This document shows positions 8,666 through 16,969 of a DNA stretch of 54,415 nt, in pieces. The stretch's first letter is position 1. Each line of letters begins with the position of its first letter. The DNA comes from an uncultured Solobacterium sp. (GTDB lineage: Bacteria; Bacillota_I; Bacilli_A; Erysipelotrichales; Erysipelotrichaceae), in contig URYK01000018.1 in assembly GCA_900552125.1 (NCBI GenBank), positions 1 to 54,415 on the forward strand, written 5' to 3'. The position numbers and the translations under genes are program-made. A model generated the notes under the pieces. That model had not been told where the DNA came from. It saw nothing but the letters and a program-made list of their open reading frames with translations, and did not search any database.

Positions 8666-9503
8666 TTAATTTCTCCATAATTATTTTTTCTAAATTCTGT
8701 TCTACTTTTTTTATTTCTATTATATCCTTATCTTTGTATTGATCATATATTTCTTTAAACTTACCAGTTACTTCTATAACTTTGATACTATTCTGATCAT
8801 TATAAGTAACCTGATAAACCTCATCCTGATTAGTCATCATTGCTTCACAGGATTCAAATTCTTCAACACATCCATTACGAAGCAGCAGAATTTTACTATA
8901 CAATTCTTTCACAACCTCCATTTGGTGAGTGGTAAGAATAATGCTTATTCCTTCATCCTTTACAATTTGCTTTATCGCATCTAGCATTAAATATTTTGTT
9001 TGTATATCTAACCCTAATGTTGGTTCATCTAATAGCAAGAGTTTAGGCTTTCCTAATAAGGCAATCATAATAGCCAGCTTTTGAACCATTCCTCGAGAAT
9101 AATCTCCAACTTTCTTATGTATATCTTTCTTCATGTCAAATATATCAAGGTATCGGTTTAATAAATCTAAATTCTGGTTAATATCAATGTTTGATAAACC
9201 TAGAAAATATTCTATGTTTTGATAACCTGATAAATAATCATACACATTACTGCTGGATTCTAATACTACACCAATATTTTTAAAATATTCTTTATTAGAT
9301 ATTGTCTGAATATCCTTATCATTAAATAAAATGAATCCATTATCTGGATGTACTAATTTTAAAATGCTATTTAAAATAGTCGTTTTTCCAGCTCCATTTT
9401 TACCAAGAATTGTGATTATTTCATGTTCTTTAATAGAAAAACTTACATCTTTTAGAACTTCTCTTGATTGAAAGGATTTTCTTAAATTATGTACTTCTAA
9501 CAT
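8646..9503 (-). CDS. ABC transporter ATP-binding protein
   Basis: A 285-residue ABC ATPase. Walker A is GKNGAGKT (34-41), Q-loop region GVVLESSSNVYDYL, signature DYSRGMVQKLAIM (a divergent LSGGQ with SRGM, common in the CcmA/drug-type group), Walker B LLLLDEPTLGLD, and H-loop TTHQM. The C-terminal ~80 residues are an extra regulatory-type domain. It energises the ABC-2 permease encoded just downstream, with overlapping reading frames. The pair probably forms an exporter; the cargo is unknown. Confidence 0.92.
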   Translation of the reverse strand: MLEVHNLRKSFQSREVLKDVSFSIKEHEIITILGKNGAGKTTILNSILKLVHPDNGFILFNDKDIQTISNKEYFKNIGVVLESSSNVYDYLSGYQNIEYFLGLSNIDINQNLDLLNRYLDIFDMKKDIHKKVGDYSRGMVQKLAIMIALLGKPKLLLLDEPTLGLDIQTKYLMLDAIKQIVKDEGISIILTTHQMEVVKELYSKILLLRNGCVEEFESCEAMMTNQDEVYQVTYNDQNSIKVIEVTGKFKEIYDQYKDKDIIEIKKVEQNLEKIIMEKLNESIKV

Positions 9504-9622
9504 GATGATTCTCCCCTTTCGTTTATTATACTATTGATAAAGTTTTATGCATAGAATTTAAATATTAAGTGTTGGCAATTTTTACATTTTATAGAAATAA
9601 ATAGGGAAAAGAGAAAAAATAA

Positions 9623-9651
9623 TTGTTTTTTATGGTTAGGTTTGTTATAAT
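9623..9651 (+). promoter_or_regulatory. Promoter of secG
   Basis: TTGTTT (9623-9628) and TATAAT (9646-9651) have 17-bp spacing, about 25 bp before the secG RBS. Confidence 0.75.
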
Positions 9652-9683
9652 GAAACAGAACGTAAAGAGAAAGGAGGACTATT

Positions 9684-9914
9684 ATGGGCGTTTTGGACAC
9701 CTTACTGATGATTTCAGCGGTCGTTTTAATAATACTCTCCTTATTACAAAGTGGAAAATCCGACGGATTAGGAAGTGCATTTGGTGGAAGTGAAGGTTTG
9801 AATCTATTCGCAAATGTAAAAGAACGCGGATCAGAGAAAATCATGTCTAATGTTACATTAGTAACTGGAATTGTGTTTTTCGTACTTGTTATAATTATTC
9901 GTATTGTTGAGTAA
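9684..9914 (+). CDS. secG: Preprotein translocase subunit SecG
   Basis: A 76-residue protein with two membrane helices (LDTLLMISAVVLIILSLLQ; VTLVTGIVFFVLVIIIRIV) flanking the conserved SecG loop LLQSGKSDGLGSAFGGSEG. It is the accessory subunit of the SecYEG channel. An aaaggagg RBS precedes it. It is followed by a terminator, then by rnr, smpB and ssrA. This secG-rnr-smpB-ssrA arrangement is conserved in Firmicutes and supports the identity. Confidence 0.94.
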   Translation: MGVLDTLLMISAVVLIILSLLQSGKSDGLGSAFGGSEGLNLFANVKERGSEKIMSNVTLVTGIVFFVLVIIIRIVE

Positions 9915-9937
9915 AAGACCGATCGGGTCTTTTTTTC
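9913..9937 (+). terminator. Terminator after secG
   Basis: The stem aaaagacc / ggtctttt, with a 5-nt loop, runs into a T-tract overlapping the end of secG. Confidence 0.85.
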
Positions 9938-10106
9938 TTGCAAAAAAAGAACAGAAAATATAAAGAATATAATAATCATGTTATAATATACACAGAAGGA
10001 TGAAACGTATTTATGTTTAAAAGTATAGTTTTTCTGTAATAAAGAAAATAATTATGGAAAAAGTAAATATAGCAGGGAATGCTATGGAAAAGGAAAGTGA
10101 TAATAT

Positions 10107-12239
10107 ATGAATAAAAAAGAAGAGATATTGTCTTTTATAAAAAGCAATGAATATAAAGGAATGAATGCTGCTCAGCTCTCAAGAGCATTAGATATGGAGG
10201 ATAGTGCATCATTCACACAATTAATGAAAATACTAAATGAATTAGAGGCGGATCATAAAATCGCAAGAGATAAAAGAGAACGTTATTTTCTAAGTGAACA
10301 GTTAGGGTATGTAATTGGAACTCTTCGTATTAATCCCAAAGGCTTTGGATTTGTAGAAACACAAGATACAAGCTTTTATATCTCAAGAGATCGTTTAGGA
10401 TTAGGTATGGATCGTGATGTAGTTTTTGCTAGATCCTGGACAAATAATGATCAGAGTGTAGAAGGGGAAGTTATAGAAGTTGTAGAACATAATGTTAAAC
10501 AATTAGTTGGAACCGTAAAAATTAAAGAAGGAAGAAAATATTTTTTATCTGATAAGTTTTTAAATAATAGAAAAGTAAAAGTAACTAACTTTGAGGATTT
10601 TCGTTTAGTTAATGATTCTAAGGTATTATTAGGTATAGATAGCTATGGTGCTATTTTGAAATGTCATATAGAAAAAGAAATTGGCTATAAGTATGATCCA
10701 GGAGTAGATATTCTTTCTATTTTGTTAGAAAAAGATATTAATCCTGAATTTCCTGAAGAAGTCATGAAGGAAGTACAAAGTATTCCAGAAACAGTGTCTA
10801 AGGAAGAAATCGCCAAGCGTGAGGATTTACGTAATCTCTTGACAATTACCATTGATGGAGATGACGCAAGAGATCTAGATGATGCTATTTCAGTGGAAAA
10901 ATTAGATAATCATAAAGGATATCGACTTTATGTACATATTGCGGATGTTTCTCATTATGTAACTGCAGGAAGTGCTATTGATAAGGAAGCTTATAATCGT
11001 GGTACTTCTGTGTATGTTGTGGATAGAGTTGTTCCTATGCTGCCGCATGCCTTGTGTAATGGAATCTGTTCTTTAAATCCGAAAGTAGATCGTTTAACAT
11101 TGACTTGCTGCATGGATATTGATAAAAAAGGAGAAGTATTTAACTATCGTATATTCCCATCTGTAATCCGTAGTGATGAAAGAATGACATATAAGAAAGT
11201 TAATGCTATCTTAGCTGGTGATGAGAAAGTACAAAGCGAGTATCCGCATTTATTAAAAATGTGCTTGGATATGAAAGTTTTATCTGGAATTATCCGTAGG
11301 CGAAGAGAAAAACTAGGGGCAATAGATTTTGATGCTAGAGAAGCAAAAATACTTGTTGATGAAAAAGGAAATCCAGTAGATATTGTACTTCGTGAACGTG
11401 GAGAAAGTGAACGTATGATTGAGGATTTCATGATTGCGGCTAATGAATGTGTAGCTACACATGTGCGCTGGATGGAAGTACCATCGATGTATCGTATTCA
11501 TGAAGCTCCTGAGCCTAAGAAAATACGTGAATTTGCGAGAACCGCGAAATCTTTAGGATATAATTTCCAAGGCGGAATTCAGAATGTTTATCCAGCCCAG
11601 CTACAGAGTTTATTAAATGAGGCAAAAGGTGAAGATAATTATTTTGTATTATCTAGCTTTATGTTAAGGGCAATGCAGAAGGCTCGTTATGATAATCGCT
11701 GTATTGGACATTTCGGATTAGCGTTGAAGAACTATCTACATTTTACTTCTCCAATTCGCCGATATCCGGATTTAGTCGTACATCGTATGCTTCGTCGTTA
11801 TGTCTTTAATACTAATGAAGATGTGGAAAGAATGAAAAAAGATGAAGCATGGTGTGAGGGTGCTGCTAATCAGTCAAGTGATCGTGAACGTAATGCAGTA
11901 GATGCAGAACGTGAAGTAGATGATATGAAAAAAGCTCAGTACATGGAAAAATATGTTGGACATATATTCCAAGGAATTGTTAGCGGAATTACTAAATTCG
12001 GTATGTTTGTGGAATTAGAAAACACAGTAGAAGGCTTGGTTCATATATCTTCTTTAGATGATGATTATTATCATTATGATGAGATGACAAAGTCATTAAT
12101 TGGCGAACATACTGCAAACGTATATAAAATGGGTCAAACTGTTACAGTACGCTGTACTGGTGCAGATCGTTATAAACGAGAAGTAGATTTCGAAGTTATT
12201 GTGAAAAAGAAGAAACGCAAAAAGGTAAAAAATAGATAG
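10107..12239 (+). CDS. rnr: Ribonuclease R
   Basis: A 710-residue processive 3'-5' exoribonuclease that degrades structured RNA and takes part in trans-translation quality control. Domains in order: N-terminal winged-helix (residues ~1-65), cold-shock/OB domains (~70-220), RNB catalytic domain with the acidic active-site cluster DGDDARDLDDAIS (~248-260), and a C-terminal S1 domain (IFQGIVSGITKFGMFVELENTVEG, ~620-700). It ends in a basic tail (KKKKRKKVKNR). A TATAAT box lies near 9981. It sits upstream of smpB and ssrA, which fits their joint action on stalled ribosomes. Confidence 0.96.
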   Translation: MNKKEEILSFIKSNEYKGMNAAQLSRALDMEDSASFTQLMKILNELEADHKIARDKRERYFLSEQLGYVIGTLRINPKGFGFVETQDTSFYISRDRLGLGMDRDVVFARSWTNNDQSVEGEVIEVVEHNVKQLVGTVKIKEGRKYFLSDKFLNNRKVKVTNFEDFRLVNDSKVLLGIDSYGAILKCHIEKEIGYKYDPGVDILSILLEKDINPEFPEEVMKEVQSIPETVSKEEIAKREDLRNLLTITIDGDDARDLDDAISVEKLDNHKGYRLYVHIADVSHYVTAGSAIDKEAYNRGTSVYVVDRVVPMLPHALCNGICSLNPKVDRLTLTCCMDIDKKGEVFNYRIFPSVIRSDERMTYKKVNAILAGDEKVQSEYPHLLKMCLDMKVLSGIIRRRREKLGAIDFDAREAKILVDEKGNPVDIVLRERGESERMIEDFMIAANECVATHVRWMEVPSMYRIHEAPEPKKIREFARTAKSLGYNFQGGIQNVYPAQLQSLLNEAKGEDNYFVLSSFMLRAMQKARYDNRCIGHFGLALKNYLHFTSPIRRYPDLVVHRMLRRYVFNTNEDVERMKKDEAWCEGAANQSSDRERNAVDAEREVDDMKKAQYMEKYVGHIFQGIVSGITKFGMFVELENTVEGLVHISSLDDDYYHYDEMTKSLIGEHTANVYKMGQTVTVRCTGADRYKREVDFEVIVKKKKRKKVKNR

Positions 12240-12255
12240 TTTTTAAGGGATATTT

Positions 12256-13413
12256 ATGAAAAAAGTATGGATAGCATTTTCAAGTTTATTACTTTTGATG
12301 GGTTGTACAGTAAAAGAAGAAAATATAGATGATAAAAAAGTAACTGAAGTAGAAGAAACAGAAAAGAAAGATGATATTCGTGATGTATCTTTTGTTGCGG
12401 TAGGAGATAATCTGATTCATGGTGCAATTTACTACTACAATGCAGTAGGAGATGGAACGTATGATTTTAAAGATATCTATGAACATACGAATTCTTATAC
12501 ACGAGAAGCAGATATAGCCTATATTAATCAGGAAACAATCTGTGGAGGGACAGAACTAGGATTAAGTCATTATCCTTCCTTTAATAGTCCTTATGAAGTA
12601 TTGGATGCAGTTGCAGATGCAGGCTTTGATTGGATGGCGGCTTCCAGTAATCATACAATGGATGCAGGTATTCAGGGAATTGAGAATCAGTTGACCTATA
12701 TGCATAAACATTATCCAGATATTACTGTAACAGGAAGTCATTTGACTAAAGAAGATGCTGAACAACCGCAAGTAATCAATAAAAATGGAGTACGTTTTGG
12801 TGTGCTTGGCTATACCTATGGATTGAATGGTTATTCAATACCAGAAGGCAAGGAGTATATGGTTGATTTAATTGATAAGAATAAAATTGCTCAAGATGTG
12901 GAAAAACTAAAAAAAGTAAGTGATGTACAGGTTGTGAGTATGCACTGGGGTGTTGAATACTCCTTTAAACCTAGTGATGAGCAAAAAGAATTGGCACAAT
13001 ATTTAAGTGATTTAGGTGTAGATGTCATTATTGGGGGGCATCCGCATGTTATACAGCCAATGGATTATGTCACCGGTAAAGAAGGAAATGAAACTTTGGT
13101 TATTTATTCTTTAGGAAATTTTTTATCAGCGCAGGATGAGCATGAAAGAATGTTGGGCGGAATGGCTAGATGGACAATTTCTTATAATAAAACAACTGAT
13201 GAGATTCAATTTAAAAATGTAGAGTTCTTGCCTACAATTACACAGATTGAAGGTGATTACTCATTCTTTCGAACATATACTTTAAAAGATTATACAAATG
13301 ATCTAGCTGCTCGACATACGTTGACAATACAAAAAAATCAGGATATGACAAGAGAATATTTCATTCAGTTAGTGAATGAAATAATGAATGATAAAATAGA
13401 TATTGTATATTAG
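12256..13413 (+). CDS. CapA-family lipoprotein (PGA_cap metallophosphatase-like)
   Basis: A 385-residue exported lipoprotein: signal peptide with lipobox LLMGC (Cys17), then an acidic linker and a CapA/PGA_cap fold. Metallophosphatase-like motifs are visible: AVGDNLIHG, NQET, SSNHTMDAG, HWGVEYS, GGHPHVIQP and SLGNF. Family members are linked to poly-gamma-glutamate capsule or to cell-surface phosphoesterase functions. No capB/capC genes are nearby, so capsule synthesis is not supported here. It starts 17 bp after rnr and ends 14 bp before smpB, so it is co-transcribed with them; its insertion in that unit is noteworthy. Confidence 0.88.
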   Translation: MKKVWIAFSSLLLLMGCTVKEENIDDKKVTEVEETEKKDDIRDVSFVAVGDNLIHGAIYYYNAVGDGTYDFKDIYEHTNSYTREADIAYINQETICGGTELGLSHYPSFNSPYEVLDAVADAGFDWMAASSNHTMDAGIQGIENQLTYMHKHYPDITVTGSHLTKEDAEQPQVINKNGVRFGVLGYTYGLNGYSIPEGKEYMVDLIDKNKIAQDVEKLKKVSDVQVVSMHWGVEYSFKPSDEQKELAQYLSDLGVDVIIGGHPHVIQPMDYVTGKEGNETLVIYSLGNFLSAQDEHERMLGGMARWTISYNKTTDEIQFKNVEFLPTITQIEGDYSFFRTYTLKDYTNDLAARHTLTIQKNQDMTREYFIQLVNEIMNDKIDIVY

Positions 13414-13427
13414 TTAAGGAGGATTCC

Positions 13428-13883
13428 ATGGCAGGAAGAAAAGTAATCGTATTTAACCGTAAGGCATCTCATGATTATTTTTTAGAAGATCGTTTTGAAG
13501 CTGGGATGGTTTTACAAGGAACAGAAATAAAATCGATAAGAAAAGGGCATGTACAAATTAAAGATGCTTATATTAGTTTTACAAACAATGAAGCATTTAT
13601 TAAAGAAATGCATATTCCGGCTTATGAGTTTGGTAATCGATTTAATCATGATGAAACACGTATTCGTAAACTGCTGCTACATAAAGATGAAATTCGTAAG
13701 CTTCAGCAGAAAGTAAAACTGAAAGGCTATACGATCATTCCTATTTCTGTTTATTTGGAAAAAGGATTGGCAAAAATGGAGATTGCACTTGCGAAAGGAA
13801 AGGATCTTCATGATAAACGAAATGCCCAAAAAGAAAAAGATGCCAAACGAGAAATTGAAAAAGCTTTAAAGAATCAGTATTGA
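13428..13883 (+). CDS. smpB: SsrA-binding protein SmpB
   Basis: A 151-residue tmRNA partner that brings alanyl-tmRNA to stalled ribosomes. Hallmarks: NRKASHDYFLEDRFEAGMVL at the start, GTEIKSIRKG, the KLLLHKDEIRKL segment, and the C-terminal basic helix KGKDLHDKRNAQKEKDAKREI that mimics the decoding-site mRNA contacts. An aaggagg RBS lies 6 bp before the ATG. The ssrA gene follows directly. Confidence 0.97.
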   Translation: MAGRKVIVFNRKASHDYFLEDRFEAGMVLQGTEIKSIRKGHVQIKDAYISFTNNEAFIKEMHIPAYEFGNRFNHDETRIRKLLLHKDEIRKLQQKVKLKGYTIIPISVYLEKGLAKMEIALAKGKDLHDKRNAQKEKDAKREIEKALKNQY

Positions 13884-13913
13884 TGTAAAACTTGGAAATA
13901 TAGAAATAGCATT

Positions 13914-13942
13914 GTAGTTTACAGTGTTTTGTGGTAAACTAC
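13914..13942. repeat. 9-bp perfect inverted repeat in the ssrA upstream region
   Basis: gtagtttac (13914-13922) and gtaaactac (13934-13942) flank 11 nt. The right arm covers a -10-like TAAACT (13935-13940), and a TTGTAG lies 17 bp upstream of it. No T-run follows. It could be an operator over the ssrA promoter or part of the smpB 3' end. Confidence 0.5.
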
Positions 13943-13956
13943 TAATGCTGAACATC

Positions 13957-14339
13957 GGGGGTGTACTGGTTTCGACAGGGATATGCTTGGTGCAGACTGC
14001 AGTCGAGTGGTTACGTAATAACCAATTAAAATTAAACGGAAAAACTAAATTAGCTAACATCTTTGGTGCAAACCAGAGAATGGCTTTTGCTGCTTAATTA
14101 ACCGATATAGGTTCGCAGCCCCGCTGCATGCTTCTTCCTTGACCATGTAGTTGTGTGCTTAAGACGCAAGGAATAAGGAAGCAGGATTGTCTAAGTCTTG
14201 CTTCTCGAAAATCTTATTAGGCAAATTCATCAGAGGCTGTTCATGTCTTCCTGATGTCTTAATTAATATGAACTAAACTGTAGATGTCTGTACGTGGAGC
14301 TATTTTTGGACAGGAGTTCGACTCTCCTCACCTCCACCA
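13957..14339 (+). ncRNA. ssrA: Transfer-messenger RNA (tmRNA)
   Basis: Both tRNA-like ends are present. The 5' GGGGGTG pairs with 3' CACCTCC, followed by ACCA, and the conserved TTTCGACAGGG and GGAGTTCGACTCTCC (T-arm) lie in place. The length is about 383 nt. The tag reading frame most likely resumes at GGA (14038) and ends at TAA (14095-14097), giving the tag AGKTKLANIFGANQRMAFAA including the charged alanine, with the degradation signal AFAA rather than the common ALAA. The resume codon is inferred by analogy with AGKT... tags of Bacillus. It lies immediately after smpB. Confidence 0.96.
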
Positions 14340-14350
14340 ATAAAAATGCA

Positions 14351-14378
14351 AAGCCTTTATTTGTTAAGGGCTTTTTTT
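14351..14378 (+). terminator. Terminator of ssrA
   Basis: The stem aagccttta / taagggctt (one wobble pair, 5-nt loop) is followed by TTTTTTT. Confidence 0.9.
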
Positions 14379-14494
14379 GTTAAGTAATTTGCGAAAGGTA
14401 AATTTACTCATATGTATAATAAAAATTATAACGGTCTTTAGCATTTACCTAATAATGTCGCAATAGAAAGATATGTTTCATAGGTGGTACTATT

Positions 14495-14623
14495 ATGAAG
14501 GCTGGTAATATAAAATGGAAATATTTAAAAGATGTTATCGCAAAATCTAATGTTCAAATAAAGAAGACATGTAAAATAGGGATGAAGATATCTCCTAACG
14601 CATTTTCTAAAGATAATTATTAA
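14495..14623 (+). CDS. Short ORF, possible remnant of an XRE-type regulator (42 aa)
   Basis: A 42-residue ORF with an aggtgg RBS 9 bp upstream. Its sequence (IKWKYLKDVIAKSNVQIKK ... ISPNAFSKDNY) resembles the N-terminal half of the small XRE/YozG-type helix-turn-helix proteins, whose usual form is roughly 'LWKLLIDKDMKK-DLRE-AGISPNTLAKL'. It stops before the recognition helix would be complete. It may therefore be a decayed regulator rather than a functional gene. The similarity is from memory of the family and is weak. Confidence 0.35.
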   Translation: MKAGNIKWKYLKDVIAKSNVQIKKTCKIGMKISPNAFSKDNY

Positions 14624-14796
14624 TGATAAAGCAAAAGTAGTATTAGTTCCTGCTATAATTCAAAAAGTGAATAAGAATAAAAATCTAGTAATGATTCATG
14701 GTATTTGGATAAGATCAACGTCATTAGTTGAAGTTAAATAAAGAATATCGAATAGATTTAATATTTGTTCACATACTATTTTTGGAGCGTGATAAT

Positions 14797-14946
14797 ATGA
14801 AGAAGAACAATAAAGAAAAAAATAGCGAAGAGTTGCTGCATAGTCAAGAACAGAAGAAAACAGAAGGAAATAATCAGTGGACAAATAATAATTTAAAATA
14901 TTACCCAGACAAGCGTGAAAGACAAGACGGACCTGGGGGTAACTAA
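14797..14946 (+). CDS. Small hydrophilic protein, unknown (49 aa)
   Basis: A 49-residue, Lys/Asn/Gln-rich ORF starting MKKNNKEKNSEELLHSQ and ending in KRERQDGPGGN. I set the start at 14797 because a tggagcg RBS sits 7 bp upstream; an in-frame extension to 14728 would have no RBS. It looks intrinsically disordered, with no signal or membrane segment. A terminal DGPGG motif recurs in tiny Firmicute proteins of unknown function, as far as I recall. Function unknown. Confidence 0.5.
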   Translation: MKKNNKEKNSEELLHSQEQKKTEGNNQWTNNNLKYYPDKRERQDGPGGN

Positions 14947-15262
14947 ATTAGAAGAATTAATGCCTCTATTTAAACAAAAAAGATAGATCAAAGCTGGTCT
15001 ATCCTTTTATATACTTTTAAATTTAGAAAGTGCCATCATTAAATATTTATACTGAAATTTATGAGAATGAAGTTAAAAAGTCATTAATGATGGCAGAATT
15101 ATTATAAATTACATAATCTCAAATTGCAATACAATTTAATGATTTTAGTAACTAATAAGTTACTATTTTAGTATATTATACTATGTATTAGTGTAAAAAT
15201 GGATGAAATTAATATAGTTAAGATATCACTTATATTATAATAAAAATGTATGTGGTGATAAT

Positions 15263-15610
15263 ATGATGAATGATGAAATGGTAGATAAATTCATAGATTA
15301 TATAAACGATAAGATAGAGGATCTAGACATGTCAAAGTCATCTCTTGCTAGAAGTATCGGGATGGATAAAAATTCAATTATTAAATACTTAAAGAAAGAG
15401 CGTACGATGCCACTCCATGTTTCGCTTAAAATTGCTAATTATTTAAATATGGATATCTCTAAGATTTGTGGAATTAGAACTGAACAGGTTTTAACAGAGG
15501 TGGAGTTAAATTTAATTCGTGAATTACGCAATATTCAGGAGGAGACGGATCGTATTAGATTAATGTTAGATTATATTAGTATCACAAAAGTGTTTAATTC
15601 TAGTAAGTAG
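15263..15610 (+). CDS. XRE-family helix-turn-helix transcriptional regulator
   Basis: A 115-residue DNA-binding protein. The HTH lies at residues ~23-68 (MSKSSLARSIGMDKNSIIKYLKKERTMPLHVSLKIANYLNMDISKI), the Cro/C1 fold. The C-terminal ~45 residues look helical (LTEVELNLIRELRNIQEETDRIRLML) and may mediate dimerisation. Two adjacent ATGs (15263, 15266) follow a ggtgat RBS; either may be used. It is convergent with the collagen-like gene, separated by two hairpins. Target unknown. Confidence 0.85.
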   Translation: MMNDEMVDKFIDYINDKIEDLDMSKSSLARSIGMDKNSIIKYLKKERTMPLHVSLKIANYLNMDISKICGIRTEQVLTEVELNLIRELRNIQEETDRIRLMLDYISITKVFNSSK

Positions 15611-15615
15611 AGAAT

Positions 15616-15640
15616 AGTACCTAATAAGGTGCTTTTTTTT
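15616..15640 (+). terminator. Terminator after the XRE regulator
   Basis: The stem agtacc / ggtgct (one wobble) is followed by eight T residues. Confidence 0.8.
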
Positions 15641-15642
15641 AT

Positions 15643-15673
15643 AAAAATGGTCATAGAGAATATGACCATTTTT
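15643..15673 (-). terminator. Bidirectional hairpin, terminator of the collagen-like gene
   Basis: A 13-bp perfect stem (aaaaatggtcata / tatgaccattttt) with a 5-nt loop ends 3 bp from the minus-strand stop codon. Terminal A and T tracts allow function on both strands. Confidence 0.88.
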
Positions 15674-15675
15674 GA

Positions 15676-16602
15676 TTAACTATCTGATTTTTTCGTAATT
15701 ATCTCTAATTTACATGAGGATATAAATGTCGGCGTACTTGCATTAGGTCCACCAACGACAATCATGCCAAATTGACTAGCTAATACAGAACCTTGACCTA
15801 CACTTTGACCACCAGCTTTAATATTAACTCCTGTTGTGCCAACAGGAAGATAAGAGCGAATAGCTTTCTCACAATCGCATTCACAATTACATGATGTTGA
15901 TTGATCTGTTGGGACTGGCAGATATTTTATATTATTATTGTAGGTTGCACTAGTTATTTTTATAAATGCTATATGACATAAAGAAACTGCTTCTTGTATA
16001 TTGCCTTTGGAATCAGCAGTAAATAATAGTCCAGAATTAAGTGCAGGGAAAAGCTCTTTTAATCTACCACTAACATTATCTCCGCTTTCTAATGCGATTA
16101 TAGCATTATCCGTAGGATAAAGTGTAATTAATTGTGTTATAACATTGATTAATTGAGAGACACAACCACAAGAACAGCAGGCACCAGCTGGACCTGTAGC
16201 GCCCGTATCACCTTTCGGTCCCGTAGGCCCAGTAATACCCTGAGCACCTGTATCGCCTTTCGGCCCCGTAGGCCCAGTAATACCTTGGGCACCTGTATCA
16301 CCTTTCGGCCCCGTAGGCCCAGTAATACCCTGAGCACCTGTATCGCCTTTCGGTCCCGTAGGCCCAGTAATACCCTGAGCACCTGTATCGCCTTTCGGTC
16401 CCGTAGGTCCAGTAATACCTTGAGCACCTGTATCGCCTTTCGGTCCTGTAGGTCCAGTAATGCCTTGGGCACCCGTATCACCTTTCGGTCCTGTAGGGCC
16501 AGTTGCTCCTCGGAAGCCTCTAGGTCCTCTAATTAGTCTACAACAGCAACCTGAATGATCTAAACAGTTACAACCATCGTAATCATCATACATAGAATAC
16601 AT
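15676..16602 (-). CDS. Collagen-like GXY-repeat surface protein
   Basis: A 308-residue protein. A Cys-rich N-terminus ([18 protein letters not shown], from about residue 9) is followed by ~41 Gly-X-Y triplets built from the 15-residue unit [15 protein letters not shown] (six GIT units, seven [11 protein letters not shown] cores), then CCSCGC and a ~160-residue globular domain. This resembles BclA/exosporium-type collagen-like proteins of spore-forming Firmicutes, where the C-terminal jelly-roll-like domain trimerises and the repeats form a stalk. No signal peptide is visible, which fits spore-coat or exosporium targeting. The start is ATG 16602, 4 bp after aaagaggtgg; a GTG at 16611 lies inside that RBS. 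Repeat number is likely variable between strains. Confidence 0.87.
   Translation of the reverse strand: MYSMYDDYDGCNCLDHSGCCCRLIRGPRGFRGATGPTGPKGDTGAQGITGPTGPKGDTGAQGITGPTGPKGDTGAQGITGPTGPKGDTGAQGITGPTGPKGDTGAQGITGPTGPKGDTGAQGITGPTGPKGDTGATGPAGACCSCGCVSQLINVITQLITLYPTDNAIIALESGDNVSGRLKELFPALNSGLLFTADSKGNIQEAVSLCHIAFIKITSATYNNNIKYLPVPTDQSTSCNCECDCEKAIRSYLPVGTTGVNIKAGGQSVGQGSVLASQFGMIVVGGPNASTPTFISSCKLEIITKKSDS
16200..16510 (-). repeat. 45-bp tandem repeat, about 6.9 copies, coding
   Basis: Seven successive copies of a 45-bp unit, each encoding a 15-residue collagen-like block, differ only by synonymous changes (for example ggc/ggt and ccc/cct third positions). Selection on the peptide with recombination-driven copy number is the simplest reading. 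Confidence 0.93.
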
Positions 16603-16781
16603 AAATACCACCTCTTTCTTAGCTCTAAGTTTTACACTATTAGAACTACAGTAAGATATGCTATTTAAATAAAAATGTATTGGCTATTGACTTAATCGTA
16701 TATAATTGAAATAGAAAAAAGGATGAAAAAGAGATAATTTTAGAAACATTGAAAAAAAACAATCAAAATAGAATAATTTCA

Positions 16782-16809
16782 TTGAAAAATAATTCAAATG
16801 TGTTAGAAT
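16782..16809 (+). promoter_or_regulatory. Promoter of a candidate small RNA
   Basis: TTGAAA (16782-16787) and TAGAAT (16804-16809) are 16 bp apart, with an extended -10 TG at 16801-16802. No gene follows before a terminator at 16877-16899. Confidence 0.6.
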
Positions 16810-16815
16810 GGCTTA

Positions 16816-16899
16816 GCATAAAGGATTTATTACTGCCTAGGTATTATTTATGTGCTTGATTAATTTATAGAGAAGGTCCGGATTTTCCGGATTTTTTTT
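16816..16899 (+). ncRNA. Candidate small RNA (about 85 nt)
   Basis: From the predicted start near 16816 to a terminator (tccgg atttt ccgga plus eight T, 16877-16899) there is no ATG-initiated ORF. The body can fold: agcataaa (16815-16822) pairs with tttatgtgct (about 16847-16856, one bulge) around the palindrome cctagg. A strong promoter, a compact fold and a terminator with nothing coding between make a stand-alone RNA likely. An alternative is a terminated leader of the DUF378 gene, but that gene seems to have its own TATACT box at about 16941-16946. Confidence 0.5.
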
Positions 16900-16969
16900 C
16901 AATCTAAAAATAAAAATAGTATAAATAAAACAAGCCTGTCTATACTACACTATGAGGAGGCTTTACATT

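Noticed and set aside
12256..13413. Capsule (poly-gamma-glutamate) biosynthesis operon
   Set aside because: Only the CapA-like protein is present; capB/capC-type ligase genes are absent from the window.
14728..14796. Longer N-terminus for the 49-residue DGPGGN protein
   Set aside because: The extension has no RBS, while a good one precedes ATG 14797.
16200..16510. CRISPR-like spaced repeats and long open frames on both strands
   Set aside because: The 45-bp units are contiguous without unique spacers and encode collagen triplets; the other open frames are shadows of this repeat.
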